Assembly: GCA_013365365.1 (NCBI GenBank)
Contig: JABVXU010000159.1
Coordinates: 47,457 to 111,456 of the forward strand
Reading direction: 5' to 3'
Source: Cruorifilaria tuberocauda
Taxonomy: Eukaryota; Nematoda; Chromadorea; Rhabditida; Onchocercidae
Length of the DNA: 64,000 nt
Part shown: positions 36,023 through 51,000 of the stretch, in pieces
Position numbering within the stretch: position 1 is the first letter of the stretch
Layout of the letters: each line of letters opens with the position of its first letter
Notes under the pieces: model-generated
Told to the model about the DNA's origin: nothing
Database searches by the model: none
The model's input: the letters and a program-made list of their open reading frames with translations, nothing else
Translations under genes and position numbers: made by a program

Positions 36023-39000
36023 ATGGAGGGTGACGAAGAAGGAAAAGTAAAAGTTGTTGTACGTGTTCGTCCATTCAATAAACGAGGTATGCTATTTCTT
36101 ACTTTTATTGCAAAAAAAAAAAGAAAATCAAATTTTCATGTGAGATTAATTATGAATGAAAGAAAAAATTTTAGCATTTCTGAGAGTCAAAAATTCATTT
36201 ATGTTTAATTGGAATTTCATTTTAATTATTTATTCAGTTCTTTCAATGATTTTAATTGCAATATATCGGAATTGATTTATGAATTTTGTGAAGGTTAAAT
36301 AATGCTAATAAAGTAAAAATTCATTTATGTTTAATTAGAATTTCATTTTAATTATTTATTCAATTCTTCCACTAATTTCAATTCCAATATATCGGAATTG
36401 ATTTATGAATTTATGGTAAAGAAAAAAAGGTTAAATAATGTCTCATAAAGTATAATGGGAATTCTCACAATTCCAAAACGATCATTTCCTCTTTCTCTAA
36501 GGAAAAAATGAATGAAATTGAAATGAATGAATGAAATTTATATTTAACAAAGAAAAGTAAACTGAAATTTGAGGCGGAGGAAAATGTTAAATCAGTGAAT
36601 AGCAACAAAATTGGTAGCATTTTCCAAAATAAAAAAGGAAAAGGTCAAAATTGATGATCGCTCTAAAAAAGAAAAAAAAAGGCTTCAACATTTGTCACTT
36701 ATGCTTGCAAACAACTAAATAGCCATTTTATATTTCCTCCTATCAATCATTCATTTCTATAAATCTTAAAAATTTAGCCTTCCGTTGGGACAATTGGATG
36801 AGAAAAAAAAAGAGAGTAAGGGAGAAAAAAGATTTAAAAAAAAGTTGTATTAAAAATTATTGAAAATTATTACTTCGTTAAATTTAACTCAATTACTTGT
36901 AATTCCTTTCAGTTACTGATTAATTGTATTTATAATTCTTTGTCATTTCTTTTAGAGAAAGATTTGAATACAAAATGTATCGTATCAATGACAAATGATC
37001 AAACAATCCTTAGACATCCAATCAATGAGTAAGTATAAAATTATTTATTATACATCCAATCAATGAGCAAGTATAAAATTATTTATTAGACATCCAATCA
37101 ATGAGTAAGTATAAAATTATTTATTAGACATCCAATCAATAAGTATAAAATTATTTGATGTAATTTAGTAATTTTAATTAGTTCGATAATGATTGATTGA
37201 AACCTGATTCACTGATACTTATTTTAATAGGTTAGTAACTTTTAATTGATATTTAGTAATTACGGTACAATTTCTTCCTGATCCAGCTAACCTTTAGTTA
37301 TAAATATTGATGGGAAAAATATATTCAAAAATTGATACTGTACATGAAAATACGGCTGAATAGGAAAATATAAAATTCGTTAGCATAATTAAAAAAAATT
37401 AAGCATTAAAGACTACTACTGATTTTGTTATTTGATTGCATATATTTAGAGTAAATACAGTAACGATAAATACAGTAACAATATACAGTAACAATAAATA
37501 CAGTAACAATATACAGTAACAATTTCAATCCTTTAAAATACTCTTATTTTATTCAAAATACTACGGATATATTGCAGAAAAAAAAAGAAAAATAGTATGA
37601 AAAGTATGAAAGTATAAAAATATTAGTATAAAATGATTGCAAAAGTATGAAATACAAAAGTATGAAAAGTACAAAAGTATGAAAATATTTCAAAAATAAC
37701 TTTTATAAAACAGAATTTAATTTTATAGAAAATATTTTAGGAAGCAACCTAAAAATTTTGCATACGATCATTGTTTTAATTCATCCGATTCGACTGCGCA
37801 TGATTTTATTGGTATGTTTTCGAAGAATTTTCTTTTTCCCAAACTTTTTTTTTCCAAATTTAACGAATATTGTTAATTAATTAATTAATCTGATTAGTAA
37901 ATAAATTAATAATTAATAGATAAAATAACTTAATAAATGAGTAAATTAATTAATAAATTGTGGAAATAAACTAATAATTAATAGATATAATAACTTAATA
38001 AATGAGTAAATTAATCAATAAATTGTTTTTCCCTTTTTTTTTTGATTTTTGAACTGTAAGAAAATTGATAAGCATGAATGAGTGAATTGTCATGATTAGT
38101 TATATAGAACTGATAAGCATGGATGAGATTAGACTTATGATAAGTATTAGGAAATATAAGATCGAACGGATTTTTCATGATTGCTGATAAAAATATGTTT
38201 GATAACAAAAAGATTGTAAAATTTCTCGGGGAAAATTACGTGTAAAATTGAATGATATATCTTACAGTTATCTTTATTCCAGCAGCAAACTTTACAGTTA
38301 AATTTAAAAGTATTTAAATTGACTTATTTGCAGATCAAAGTGAAGTATTTCAACGAGTTGGCTCTGCTGTACTTATCAATGCATTTGCAGGCTATAATGC
38401 ATGCATATTTGCATATGGACAAACCGGTATCTTTTTATTTTATTGACATTCAGGAATTCCGGGAATTCTCAAGCTTCTCAAAAATTTACCGGATAATATT
38501 ATTAGTGCGTTTCAATTGATTATTAATAATTAAATATTGAATAATAATTAATTGAAAAATGATTAATTCATAAATTAGCACATTTATTTTACAGGTTCAG
38601 GTAAAAGTTACACAATGATGGGTACGGCAGAGAATCCCGGAATCATCCCGCGTCTTTGCTGTTCAATTTTTCAAAAAATTAGTGAATTATCATCTGATAA
38701 TTTATCATTCAAAGTAGAAGTTTCATATTTGGAAATTTATAACGAAAAAGTGCGCGATCTTTTGGATCCTAAAAAGTAAGTTATAAGAAGATATGATGAG
38801 TTATTTTGAATTATATTATAAATAATCATGATTTACTAAATCTTATGGATTATTGATATTCTTATCATATTTCAAGTATAAATATCAATTCTATTCCTTC
38901 CTTAGCTAGTTTTTTTATTATAATTGATAAATACAAATAAAATTAATTGTTGTGAAAAATTATGGATATTTTTTTGGGAAAGATTAATTTCATTAAATGA

Positions 39001-42000
39001 AGTTAAAGTAAAGTATATGAAGTAAAAGTAATATTATTTATTAAGGATAAGATTGTTTCAGTAATCTTTAATGAGAATCTTTAATTTCAGTAATCGTTTT
39101 TTTTTGCAATATGCTATTAGCGCATTTGTCAATGAAATTAATTACTCAATTTTAATTTTCCAGGACAAATAAGAATTTAAAAGTTCGAGAGCATAAAGTT
39201 CTCGGTCCAATGGTCGATGGCTTATCTGTACTAGCCGTTTCATCTTTTGAAGTTTGTCCAATCACTCGTAATTTGCATAAAATTATTGTAATTTGAGAAA
39301 TGATAACAATAAACGAGAAATTCATTTACTCAATAAATTTTTATAAGTATATACTCGATAAGTATCAAGTATTCAATGAAAAATTAAATCATTCAAAAAT
39401 GAAATCATTTTTGGAGATAATTTTATAAATAGAGGAAATCTGATACTGTTTATCCTTTTTTTCTTTTCCTAGCAAATAGCATCTTTAATGGAAGAGGGAA
39501 ATAAATCCAGAACGGTTGCTGCGACAAATATGAATACGGAAAGTAGTCGTTCACATGCCGTATTCAATATTCGTCTTACGCAAGCTCTTACGGATACGGA
39601 AAATGGTGTATGTAGCATATAGCATTACTCTTATCTTGTTTTTTTACTTCTGTTTTATTCTGTTGATCAGGAAATTTCATTTTTACTTGCAAATGAAAAC
39701 CTGTTAAAAACATTTTTCTTTTGGGAATTCCGGAAATTCTTAATGAATATTCGAATGTCAATAAATCTTTGAATTTTTTAATTTTTAGTTTACTGGCGAA
39801 AAAATGAGCAAAATATCATTGGTTGATTTAGCCGGAAGTGAGCGAGCGCAAAAGACTGGCGCAATTGGGAAAAGATTGGAAGAAGGCGGAAATATTAACA
39901 AGTATCTGTGAAAAATTTTTTTCTCCTTTTATCATCTTTATTATTTGAAAAGAAAAAAAGCTTCCTGATTATATTTGTTAATAATAACTTAGCATGAAGT
40001 TAAAAAGTATGAGTTTATTAAAGAGTTTGTTAATTTTTTACTAAAACCAAATAAATTACAGGTCATTGACAACACTTGGAATGGTAATTTCCGCATTAGC
40101 GGAACAGTCGCATGCTAACGGAATGTCGAAATCGAAATTTATTCCGTATCGAGATTCCGTATTAACATGGTATCTTATTGGATTCTTTCAAAATTTTGTT
40201 AAATTTATTTTTTAAATTATTTCCGTTTTATTATTTTAGATATTTTGGTATGTTCAAAAAGTTTGCTTTTTCTCTTCCTCTCACTCTTTCATTCTTGTAA
40301 TCATGAATTTATTGTATCGCTATTCATTGACATGAGAAATTGTGATTAATTACGCAGATTACGGAAATATTACGGAAAATATACGGAAAACTGAAATTAC
40401 GGAAATATTACGGAAAAGATTAATTGTAAAAAACTGACATAAATAGAAGTTTTCTAATAATTATTATGTAAAATTTTATTTACGCCTGATTTTGACCATT
40501 GTTATTTGTTTTCCAGGTTGCTAAAGGATAGTTTAGGTGGAAATAGTCGAACGGTAATGATTGCAACGATATCACCTGCAGCTGATAATTATGAAGAAAC
40601 TTTATCCACCCTAAGGTCAGCAAATTAGCATTTCGACAGGATCAAATTAAAATTAAATTAAATTAAAATTAAAAATTAGTTATTAAAAATTGGAAAATGA
40701 CATTATCTTTTTTTTTTGGAATAGCTTTTTTTGACGGATTTATACTTTTATAGGTATGCTGATAGAGCTACTAGAATCGTAAATCATGCAGTAATAAACG
40801 AAGATCCTAATGCTAAGATCATACGTGAATTACGTGAAGAAGTGGAAACGCTACGCGCACAGATATCACGAACCGTTAAAGAACAAAATGTAAGAATTAA
40901 TTCTGAATGAAAATAGTTCTGAAAAATTTCTAACGCTTAAAGTTTACTAAATTAAATTTAAGATGAAGCCGATATCGGAAAAATACAATCATTAAAGTAA
41001 ATTTGATATTAACAGGAAACGGAAGAATTACGTGAACGGTTAGCAGAATCGGAACGTTTGGTAGAGCTAATGAATAAGTCGTGGGATGAACGATTGAAAG
41101 ATACGGAAACTGTTTACAGAGTAATTATCAAAGTTTTATTTGTTAATTTCGCAAGCTATTTTAAAGTATTACTTAATTCTTAAAGTATTTCTTAAAATTA
41201 CGAATTTTATCCGTAATTTATACTTAACAATTCAATCATATCATCATAATCGGAAAATTTTTTTACGATAAAATTTACGAATAAATTTTATTTTGAAAAT
41301 GACAATTGACAAGTGGAACTTTCTGCGGATAAATTAATTGAAGTTAACTTTCAGGAAAGACAAAAAGATTTAGCTGAGATTGGTATTTCGGTAGCTGGAT
41401 CCGGTATCAAAGTTGAAAAAGATCGATTCTATCTGGTTAATTTAAACGCTGATCCATCATTGAACGAACTTCTCGTCTATTATATTAATGTAATTCATTT
41501 CAACTAAATTGTTTATGATAAATCTGATCAGGATCATTTGATAAGGATGATAACATGGAATACAAAAGTGAAGACAGTTAGCATTAATCTAACCTATTTG
41601 AGTGATGTGATCAAGGTTAGAGCATAAATTGATAATCTGAGATAAATCATTTATTTAAAATATGAAATTGGTGTAATTACAGCATCGAGCTATAGTTGGT
41701 AGTGCAGAGCAGCAGCAAAGTGTGCTAGCACCTGACGAAAAGGTTGATTTTATCCTTCAAGGACTTGGAGTACAACATCGTCATGCTTTATTGGAAATTG
41801 TTGAAGAGGACGATCAACAACGACTTTTCGTCGAACAGCTTGATGATAAAGCCAGGTTTATCATTGTTATCAATACTGTCTATAGCTAATTTATTATGAC
41901 AAATAAACTAAAGTAAATTTAGTTTACGTGATTTCCCGGGAGGATTAGCACACTTTTAAAAGTGATAATACTAGAAAATGAAATATATAATCCTAAATCA

Positions 42001-45000
42001 ACAGTTTGGTTAGAAGAGGCAAAGCCAGTGTACTACTCCACTAAAAATTTCAATTTTCATGTCTAACTATAGTATATCGATTATATTGTGATCAGCATTT
42101 CTCGGTACTCTCAGAAATAACGGGATTTTCTATTGGTGTCGAAAGAGTGAAATTAACAGTTATTGATATGAATTGAATCAGATTAACTAACTTCTTATCA
42201 GCACTAATGAAGAGAACTATAAGTAAGATTTAGTGAAAATCTATTTGAATTATTTTATAGGATAATTTAGAGAGAATATTAAACGATTAAACGATAAGAT
42301 ATCAAATCATATCAATATCATTTGTTATGCTTCAAGTTCAGGTGCTTCAAGTTATATTTCAGGTTCTAGATATCACCTTCTATCTTTTAATTCAGGTTGA
42401 CAAATAAATTTTTTTAGGATTTGCGTAAACGGACGTTTAATAACGGAGCGTACACGTCTCCGTAACGGTTATCGTCTTCTAATCGGTAATAATCATTTCT
42501 TTCGAGTAAATTGTCCAAAAGAAATGATTGATATCAATGCTTCTATTATGGAAGATTCAAATGCAATGCTATTCGATTATTACGATGCTTGGCAAGAGGT
42601 TTTCTTTACTTTGTTAATGTTACTTTTACCTAAATGTTACTTTAAGTAAATTAAAGTAAATTAGAATATTTCTTTCATTTAAGTAGTACCGATAAAATTA
42701 TTCATTCAGAGATAATCATTTTATGACTGTAATTTTATCCTTTTAAAGTAAATTTAAAATGGAATAAAAAATTTTAAATAATTATTTATAATTCAGAAAC
42801 TTATCTTATCTGTTCATTTAATTATTGATTTGTTAATTTAATAATTGATTAAAATTGGATAGAAATACATCGATATTAAATTTAATTGATTTAATTGAAA
42901 TTGTGGATATTCAGGTGAATTCCGGTATGAATGCGAATCCAATTACAACAGCTGTAGATCGATACATGGAGCAAATTACGAAGAAACATGAGGCTTGTAT
43001 TTTTCATCTTCAACGGTTTGAAATATAAGAGAAGAAAGTTAAAATTTGAAATAATTAGAAATTGAAATTTAAAAATTAAAATTTGAAATAATTAAAAATT
43101 AAAATTTAATCTTGTTTAATCCTGTTGATTTATACAGAGCGATACATTTATAATTAAATAATTTCGATCTAAGTATAATATCAAACTTTATGTACGCTGA
43201 ATAATCAGGTCGTTCTGAAGATTTATCATTTAGATTTGAATTAAAGCAAGATTTTTAATTTAAATAAATTGGAAGATTTAAGCTTAAAAAATAAAACTTG
43301 AGCGTAAGAAATTAAACTTAAGAATTAAAGCAAAATTTTTAATTAAAATAAAATTCAAATTTCAAAGTAAAGTATTTTAAATGAAAAGAAAGCGAAAACG
43401 ATCAAGTTTTCTAGGAAGAGAAGCAAGCAGCATTGGAGCAACAATATGAAGCATTTGAGAAGTATATTCAAGGACTTACTCAAAGGTTACTCTATCCATG
43501 ACTTCATTATGTCTAATTAAAAATTGTTTAATTGAAATTTTGTCCATATACAATCAAAACTTATTAACTTGCTTTCGTTTAATTTAAATTTTAAAAAGAC
43601 AATTAATTGTATATTTAATTTAATCGAAACATTTTAGCTTTACACCTTCGACACCAACATCAAGTTTTGGATACTTGACACCAATGGGCGGTACATCAGG
43701 ATGCCAATTTCCGCCAATTGGTTTTCCAGCTAATCCAAAGGCTAGCATGAGATCGAAATTCTTCAACTGGATTCAATATAGGTCAGTCTCAATATCATTT
43801 CTCGAAGGACAATTATAAAATTCGAATGGAATCACTTTGTTTTGGTTTTTAGGGAGAAAATGTTTAAAGAAAATTTGCTACGTCTAAAGCGTGAAATCGT
43901 ACGTGCTAATGCGTTAGCACGTGAAGCTAACATGATTGCCGTTGAATTATCACCATATCATCGATGTCCGGTTATCTATGATGTAACATTACAAATTCCG
44001 GCAGCAAACTTACGACCAGCAAAAATAAAGGTAGTAGCATTTTTTATCTTATCATTGAGAAGCAAAAAAAAAAATAAAATCAAATCAGAAAATATCAGAG
44101 AGAAAAGAAATAGTGATAAGAGTAAGAGTTATTTCCGGATAAATTCCTGAAAACAAATGATAGTTATAGGAAGGTGGATTTGTTTGTGAACCGTTTATTG
44201 TTGTTAAACGTACCGGTATTGATGGTTATCAATTATGGTCAACCGCTCAATTAGAGAATAAATTAATTGATATGCGCGAAATGTATAACGAAAAAATAAC
44301 CGAAATCGAAAGGTATTGATTTATTTAATAGTAATTTCCGGAATAGTTAGCAAAGTACTGTTTATAGACAAATGAACAGTAATGATCAATTAAGTAATAA
44401 TACCCTTGCAACGTCGTGGTCCGATCAGTAATTTACTTTTTAAAAACGAAAAAGTTCAAGTATATTACCTGTATCTGAAGTGTTTTCGTGCTTCATATTT
44501 CTTTGAGTTTCTTTGAGTAATAGAGGAAATATCATCAATTTCAATTTTTAAATCATTTTATTGTTAATTAGACTAACTATTAACTTATATGAAATACTAT
44601 AAAGTAAAAATATATTTGTTTCTTCCTTTTAGAATCAGTAATTTTTCGAAAATATATTATGAAATTATGGGAATTATGAGTATAATTATGAGTATGTGTA
44701 TAGTCATAGGAATCATGAGTATTTAGTATAATTGCTTTACCTCAATGAGATTAAAAGAGTAATTGATTAAAGATTAAAGTAAAGTAAAGTAATCGATTAA
44801 AGGAGTAATTGAATAATCAAAAAGAAAATTACTCTTTCTTTATAATTAAAATGAAAAAAATTAATATGTCTATGATCTGAAACAATAAAAGTTGAAAGAA
44901 TATTAATGTTAAAATGATAATAGAAATGAAGTTAATAACGATATAGAATGAAAAATAAGTAAAAACAATAACAATAAGTAGCTAAGTAAATAAGGAATAG

Positions 45001-48000
45001 AGTAAATAAGGAATAAAATTGTCTTACTTATTCAGTTTACAACTAATTTACCTATAACACAACTTATTAATTCGAGTATTTTATCACCATCGTATGGTGA
45101 AAAATAAACATCTAAATGAGATTAATTTCATCTAATTAATGAGTAATTAATTTGAATTAAATTAAATTTGAATCATACGGTGACATTGTAGAAACGCCGC
45201 GTCAACATCGGAAGAATTGGTAGAGGATGAACGTTTTGGATTGGAAGATAATTTTAGTACGAATGAATGTCATAGTCCAATTGTTCAAAATGTTTTCGAT
45301 AGTCAGGTTGATAAAAATTTAACTTTATTATTTCAAAGTATAATTCAAGAAAGTACACTACCTTTGATCACAAGTTGTAAATTGCTACAATTTTGAAATT
45401 TCAATTAATTAAATTTAATAATTTGATAATTGTTCAAAATATACTTTTTGGATTAAAAAAAAAATAAACAACCTCATTTTTGTATAAAATAAATTAGTAT
45501 GATAATTATAGGAGCATCATAGTCTAATTGGTGTTGCCAATGTATTTCTAGAAGTTCTATTTCATGATATGAAGCTCAATTATCAAGTTCCAATTATCAG
45601 TCAACAGGTGAATTTAAGATAATACATGGAAATTTAACGGAAAGCTTTAAATATTACAAAATTATTTTAATTACTGTAATTAGGGTGAAGTTAGTGGTCG
45701 TCTTCATGTTGAAGTATATCGGTTAACCGAAATGGATGATTCTGGTATTGTAAGTAGTTTGGATTCATTGGATTCAAGTCGTACCTCAGATCCACAATCG
45801 ATCGGTGCTACATTTTTGGGAAAAAAAATTCGATGCAGGGTATATTACTCGCTTTCTCTTTTTTTGGTTTTTAAATATTAATTCAAATTTCATGAAAATT
45901 TTCATTTAAAAAAAAAAAAACATTTCAGGTTCGTATTAAGAAAGCATCAAATTTACCATCATCATTGTCACATTTCGTCTTTTGTCAATATTCGTTTTTT
46001 AATATTAGCGAAATTTTTGTTGTTGCACCAATACTTGATCCGAACACGATTCGATCAGATCAGTCTGATATTCCATGCAATTCGAATTTTCAATTTGATC
46101 ATGAAAAGGTTTCCTTCATTCGCATAGCAACTATTTTCATTAATAAATAATTGCTTGAATTAGATGATTTAATTTTATTAATTGTTGATAGTTTAATATA
46201 AATTATCATGAACTTTTTATTTAGGAAAATTTATGCAATTTATATTTTGTTAAATATTTAAATGATATTCTATTTTTATTCAGTAGAAAAAAAAAAGATT
46301 GAAAAGACTGACTGATATCGATTAATTTTAGGATTTCTGTGTAATTGTAACGGAAGAATTTCTGGAATACATTCAAGAAGATGCTTTATCGATCGAAGTT
46401 TGGGGTCATCGAAGTAGTGGTTTCGACAACGACTTTATACCATCGGCAATTGCAAATAGTTTCATTGACGTTGAACAAAATTACAAAAGCTTACAGATAA
46501 GTTAACTATCGAATAGTATATTGATTGTATTTCAGTGATAGATCGATCGATGAGATAATACTATTCAAGTAATTGGAATATTCAATAATTTAAATTATTC
46601 AAAATAAAATCATCATGCATTAAATTAAAAATTTTAAATGACCTATGACATTTTGTTTTTTACGGAAATTTATAGGATGATAAAGAGTATTAATAAAAAT
46701 TAATTATTTCAAGAGCGATGGTCGGAGGTGATAAGACGCATAGAACTTCAGGTTAATATCAAGGAGATGAATGATAATGGTCAGTATGTTTCGGTAGAAG
46801 TACGTCCATCTAATGAAGTACTTACTGGTGGTATATATCAATTGAAACAAGTAAGTATAAAATTAATTAAGTAAGAAATATAATACTTAAATACGAGTAA
46901 TTAGAACGATATTATTATAGGAATGTTATAGTGATTGATGAGAAATTATGAAACAATTTTTTAAATTAAGTTTTTGATGAAAATTTAATCGTAGAAAAAG
47001 TTCGAGAAAATTCGAAACATGATGATTAATCTTTTTTTTAAACTTGAAAGTATGATTTCTTTACTTACAACAATAATAAGTGATATGAGAGACTGATAAT
47101 TATTTCCTTATTCAAATGTAAGTTATCATTTGAGTAAGTTATTAGTAATCTTCAGGGTCAACAACGACGTATTCTTGTAAAAGCGATACCGATAGCGGAT
47201 CATGGCAATTTACCGTTAGCATTTGCGCAAATTACTTCCGTTTCCATTGGATGTATTTGCTCTCGGTGAGTTCATGCCTGGACTTCATGTATTTTAATTA
47301 AAGTTAAAAAATTTCATTTAAAAATTTGACTTCTGATTTGATAACTATTCTGACGCATCATTACGTGCTAATATGTTATCAATGATTGTGTGTGATTATC
47401 AGTGATAATGATTTCTCGTGTAAGCCTGTTTTCAGAAATCCAATAAAGCAAAAACCTTTGGATAGTTATCAGGAGGAAGATTTGGAAAGAATTCGAGAGC
47501 AATGGACGATAGCTTTAGCTAATAGGCAGAATTATCTAATGAATCATATTAATGCAGTAAATTACTCTTTCATATTTAACAGATTGAAAAACTTTTCAAT
47601 TTAATTAATTTAGGTTTAAATATTCATTCAAATTACTATTTAACTATTATTGTATTGTATGAGAGTTTATATTAATTATGGATTTTTAAGATTCAAATTT
47701 AAATTTCAGTTATCAGCTAAAGGTGATAAAAAAACAGATGCTGAAAAAGAACGTGAACAATCACTGATCAATCAATGGGTTGCATTAACTGAAGAGAGAA
47801 ATGCAATTAGTGTACCGATGGCTAATAGTAATATACCTGGTTCACCTGCTGAATGGTAAGCATAATATAATAAAATATGGTGAAATTTTCATGATAACAA
47901 AAGTGATTAAATGATTACATGAAATTTTTAATTTGGAAATTTAATTTGAAAAAAGGAGTAAAAATTTAAAATCAATAATTTGTTCATATCATTGTACTGA

Positions 48001-51000
48001 TTTAAGAATAAACTTTCTTTATTTCTAAATAATCTTTGCATAATTGCTGATTTTCAGAATTATAGTTAAGGTAACTATCATTATTTATTCAAAAAGTAAA
48101 TTATTACTTTTTAAAGTTCTTACTTTACAGGTCACCTCCACCTGGTACTGAAAAGCATATACCTGTGCTGTTTCTTGACCTAAATTGTTAGTTTTTTTTT
48201 TCTGAAATTGAAAGTTAATGGTGAGAGAGAAAATTCAATCAATAATGTACTGAGAATACTTCTAGGATTTGATTTGACATTTTACATGAGAGAGAATTGA
48301 TAAACTGATAAATATCATGGAAATTATCACTTAACATTTATCAATCTGCAGCAGATGATGTTACCGAAGAGATACCTTCTGATGATGGCAGTATCCGAGT
48401 AGCTGGCTTACAATCATTCTTATCACACGAGAATTGTGGTAAAGTTATCATGCTTCCTATTTTGGAGCATGATGCTAATGAAGTAAGCTTCAGAAATGTC
48501 TATTGCAGTAATTAGAAACTTTCCAGATTTGAATTTGTTATTTAAATTTGCAGATATCAGCTACCTGTTCATGGGATAGTTCAATTCATGGAAATCCGGC
48601 ATTAAATAAGCCTACCGATGGTTCTAATCATATTTATGCTATTATTAAGGTATTTTGCTTTTTCTATTATTATTTCACTTAATCTACCTTTATCAATGTA
48701 TAATAATTAAAATAGCAGATTGAATTAAAAGAAATGAATTCAGAAATTAATTATAGCATTTTAGGTAACAGTACGTCTTTCACATCCATGTGAGATAGAT
48801 GTTATTTTACGGAAACGAATATGTATGCATGTGTACAAGAAAACCGGTCTAACGGAACGGTTAATCAAGAAATTGGTTGGATCGGTAGATATTTAATTCA
48901 ACTTAACATTTAATTCTTTTCGAAAAAAAGAACTGAAACGAACTCTCTCGCTTTTTTTAAATGGTAGATAGAAATTTACAAAAAAAAAAATTTCCGTAAA
49001 TTTACTGCTAAAAGATTAACGTAACTTATCGCTTAATGATTCTTGTATAATGTACTTTACTTATTTTAAGTACTTATACTTTGAAACCTCTAGCGATTCA
49101 TATTGAAAATAATTAATTCAAAATAATCGCATGTGATTTTTTTTATACGGTTTGATAAAATATCATGTTGTGTAAGCTGGAGAACGTTAGCTTAAAAATA
49201 AAAATTAATTTTATAATTAATTATTCGAAGTTAACTGATAAGTTTCATTGGTATCATCAAATCTCTGTTCGTAAACATACTTAGATTTAAAAAAAAAGAT
49301 ATATTCACTAATCATTTCTCTTTATCCGTAAAATTCCAGATTTATCTCAGGCTATTTCAATCTTTAAAATCCTAACCAATAAAGCTTAGCAGTAAATTCT
49401 GTGATTCGTTGTTTTCTGGTAGTGAGAGAGAGAGAGAAACTTTAAATGGATCTTAAATTAATGCAAACTGTTAATTTTTGCAGGATTCAATTACCGGTAC
49501 ATCTGTTTATTATGATCTTGTAGCACATATCCCAAAGGTATGTTTTTATTGATTTGCTTAATTAATTAGCTTACATCTTTAAATTGAAATCTTTTATAAC
49601 TATTCAAATAAGCTCTTAATTATAACTGTTCAAAGAAAATGGAAGTTGAATGAATTAATTCTTCGTTATAATTCATCTTAATTACTGCTAAAAAATCTTT
49701 CTAATTAATTTTCAAGCTTTTTAATTAAGTTTTCAATTTCATGCAACATATTGGTGGAATTGAAAAAGCAATAGGTATTTAATTGCAGTCATCGCTAGAT
49801 GTTGAAGATCGAACATCGCTTGCTCGTATGGCAGCACACCAATCTGTGAATAATGATGATGATTTATCAGCAGATGATAATAACAGGTAGATAGATTTAG
49901 TATTATGAAATTGGATTAGATACGTAGGTAAGACTACTTAATTACTAAAGTTAATAATTGCATTATGTGCTTCAACTGAAATCGATAAACCTAAATTGCT
50001 GAGAATTTTGAAACAATTATTCTGATAGTATTTTAGAAAATATTACTTATAAATAATGCGAATAGTATTTACTTCATAAAAATTAACTAATAATCGTTAG
50101 TTTAGAAAAAACCTAATTATTTATCAGTCTAGTTATCAGTCTTGAAATCAAATTGATTAAGACTATTAAAATTTCCAGACAATCTAAACTGTTAAATCTT
50201 CCGTTCTGTTATCAGTTATCATTGGTATAATATGTGAAGTGTGAATTTCAGAGATTACAAGGAAACTTATATTGAAGCATATACGAAAAGTATACAAGTG
50301 GTAGAAAGTATGTTGAAACTTGATAGACTTCGTCAAGAAGTTGCTATCAATAACATGCTAACAAGGTTTTTATCTAAGATTCAAACTTCATAGTGATAAA
50401 GATTAATGATAAAGATTGATGATAAAGATGATAAAGAATGATAATGATTATGAAGCGATAATTTCATTTATTTTTCGTTTTGTTTCAATTGTTTTTACAT
50501 TTACCAAAATGTATCTATGAGAAATGAAATAATTTTTTCTTTTTTTTTGAAAATTTCAAATAACAAAAGTAGACTTTTTATAATTACATGAATTAGAAAT
50601 AGAAATGTATTTTGCTATAGTTATATAGTTATAGTAGAATAGTTATGATATACCAATATTGGTATAGGTATAGTTACTGGTATAGTATCGGTATAGTTAT
50701 TGGTATAGATATATTATAGTTATATTAGAATAGTTATGAGTGTGATATTTTATGTGAATTTCAGACAGGAACGTCTGAATCGAACCAACTATTTTGGTGG
50801 TACATTACCAAATTATCGAATGAAAAGGACAGCAAGTTTACCTAATACTGCTACAAAAACGGTAAGTGACGTATTTCACGTATTGTACAAAAAATTTCGA
50901 ATAAAAGTACAATTCGTCTATTTACAAAGCACTTACTTCTACTTGCATTTATCATTCTTTCCTAGCAATCATGGTGACAAGACAATGACAAGTAAATAAT

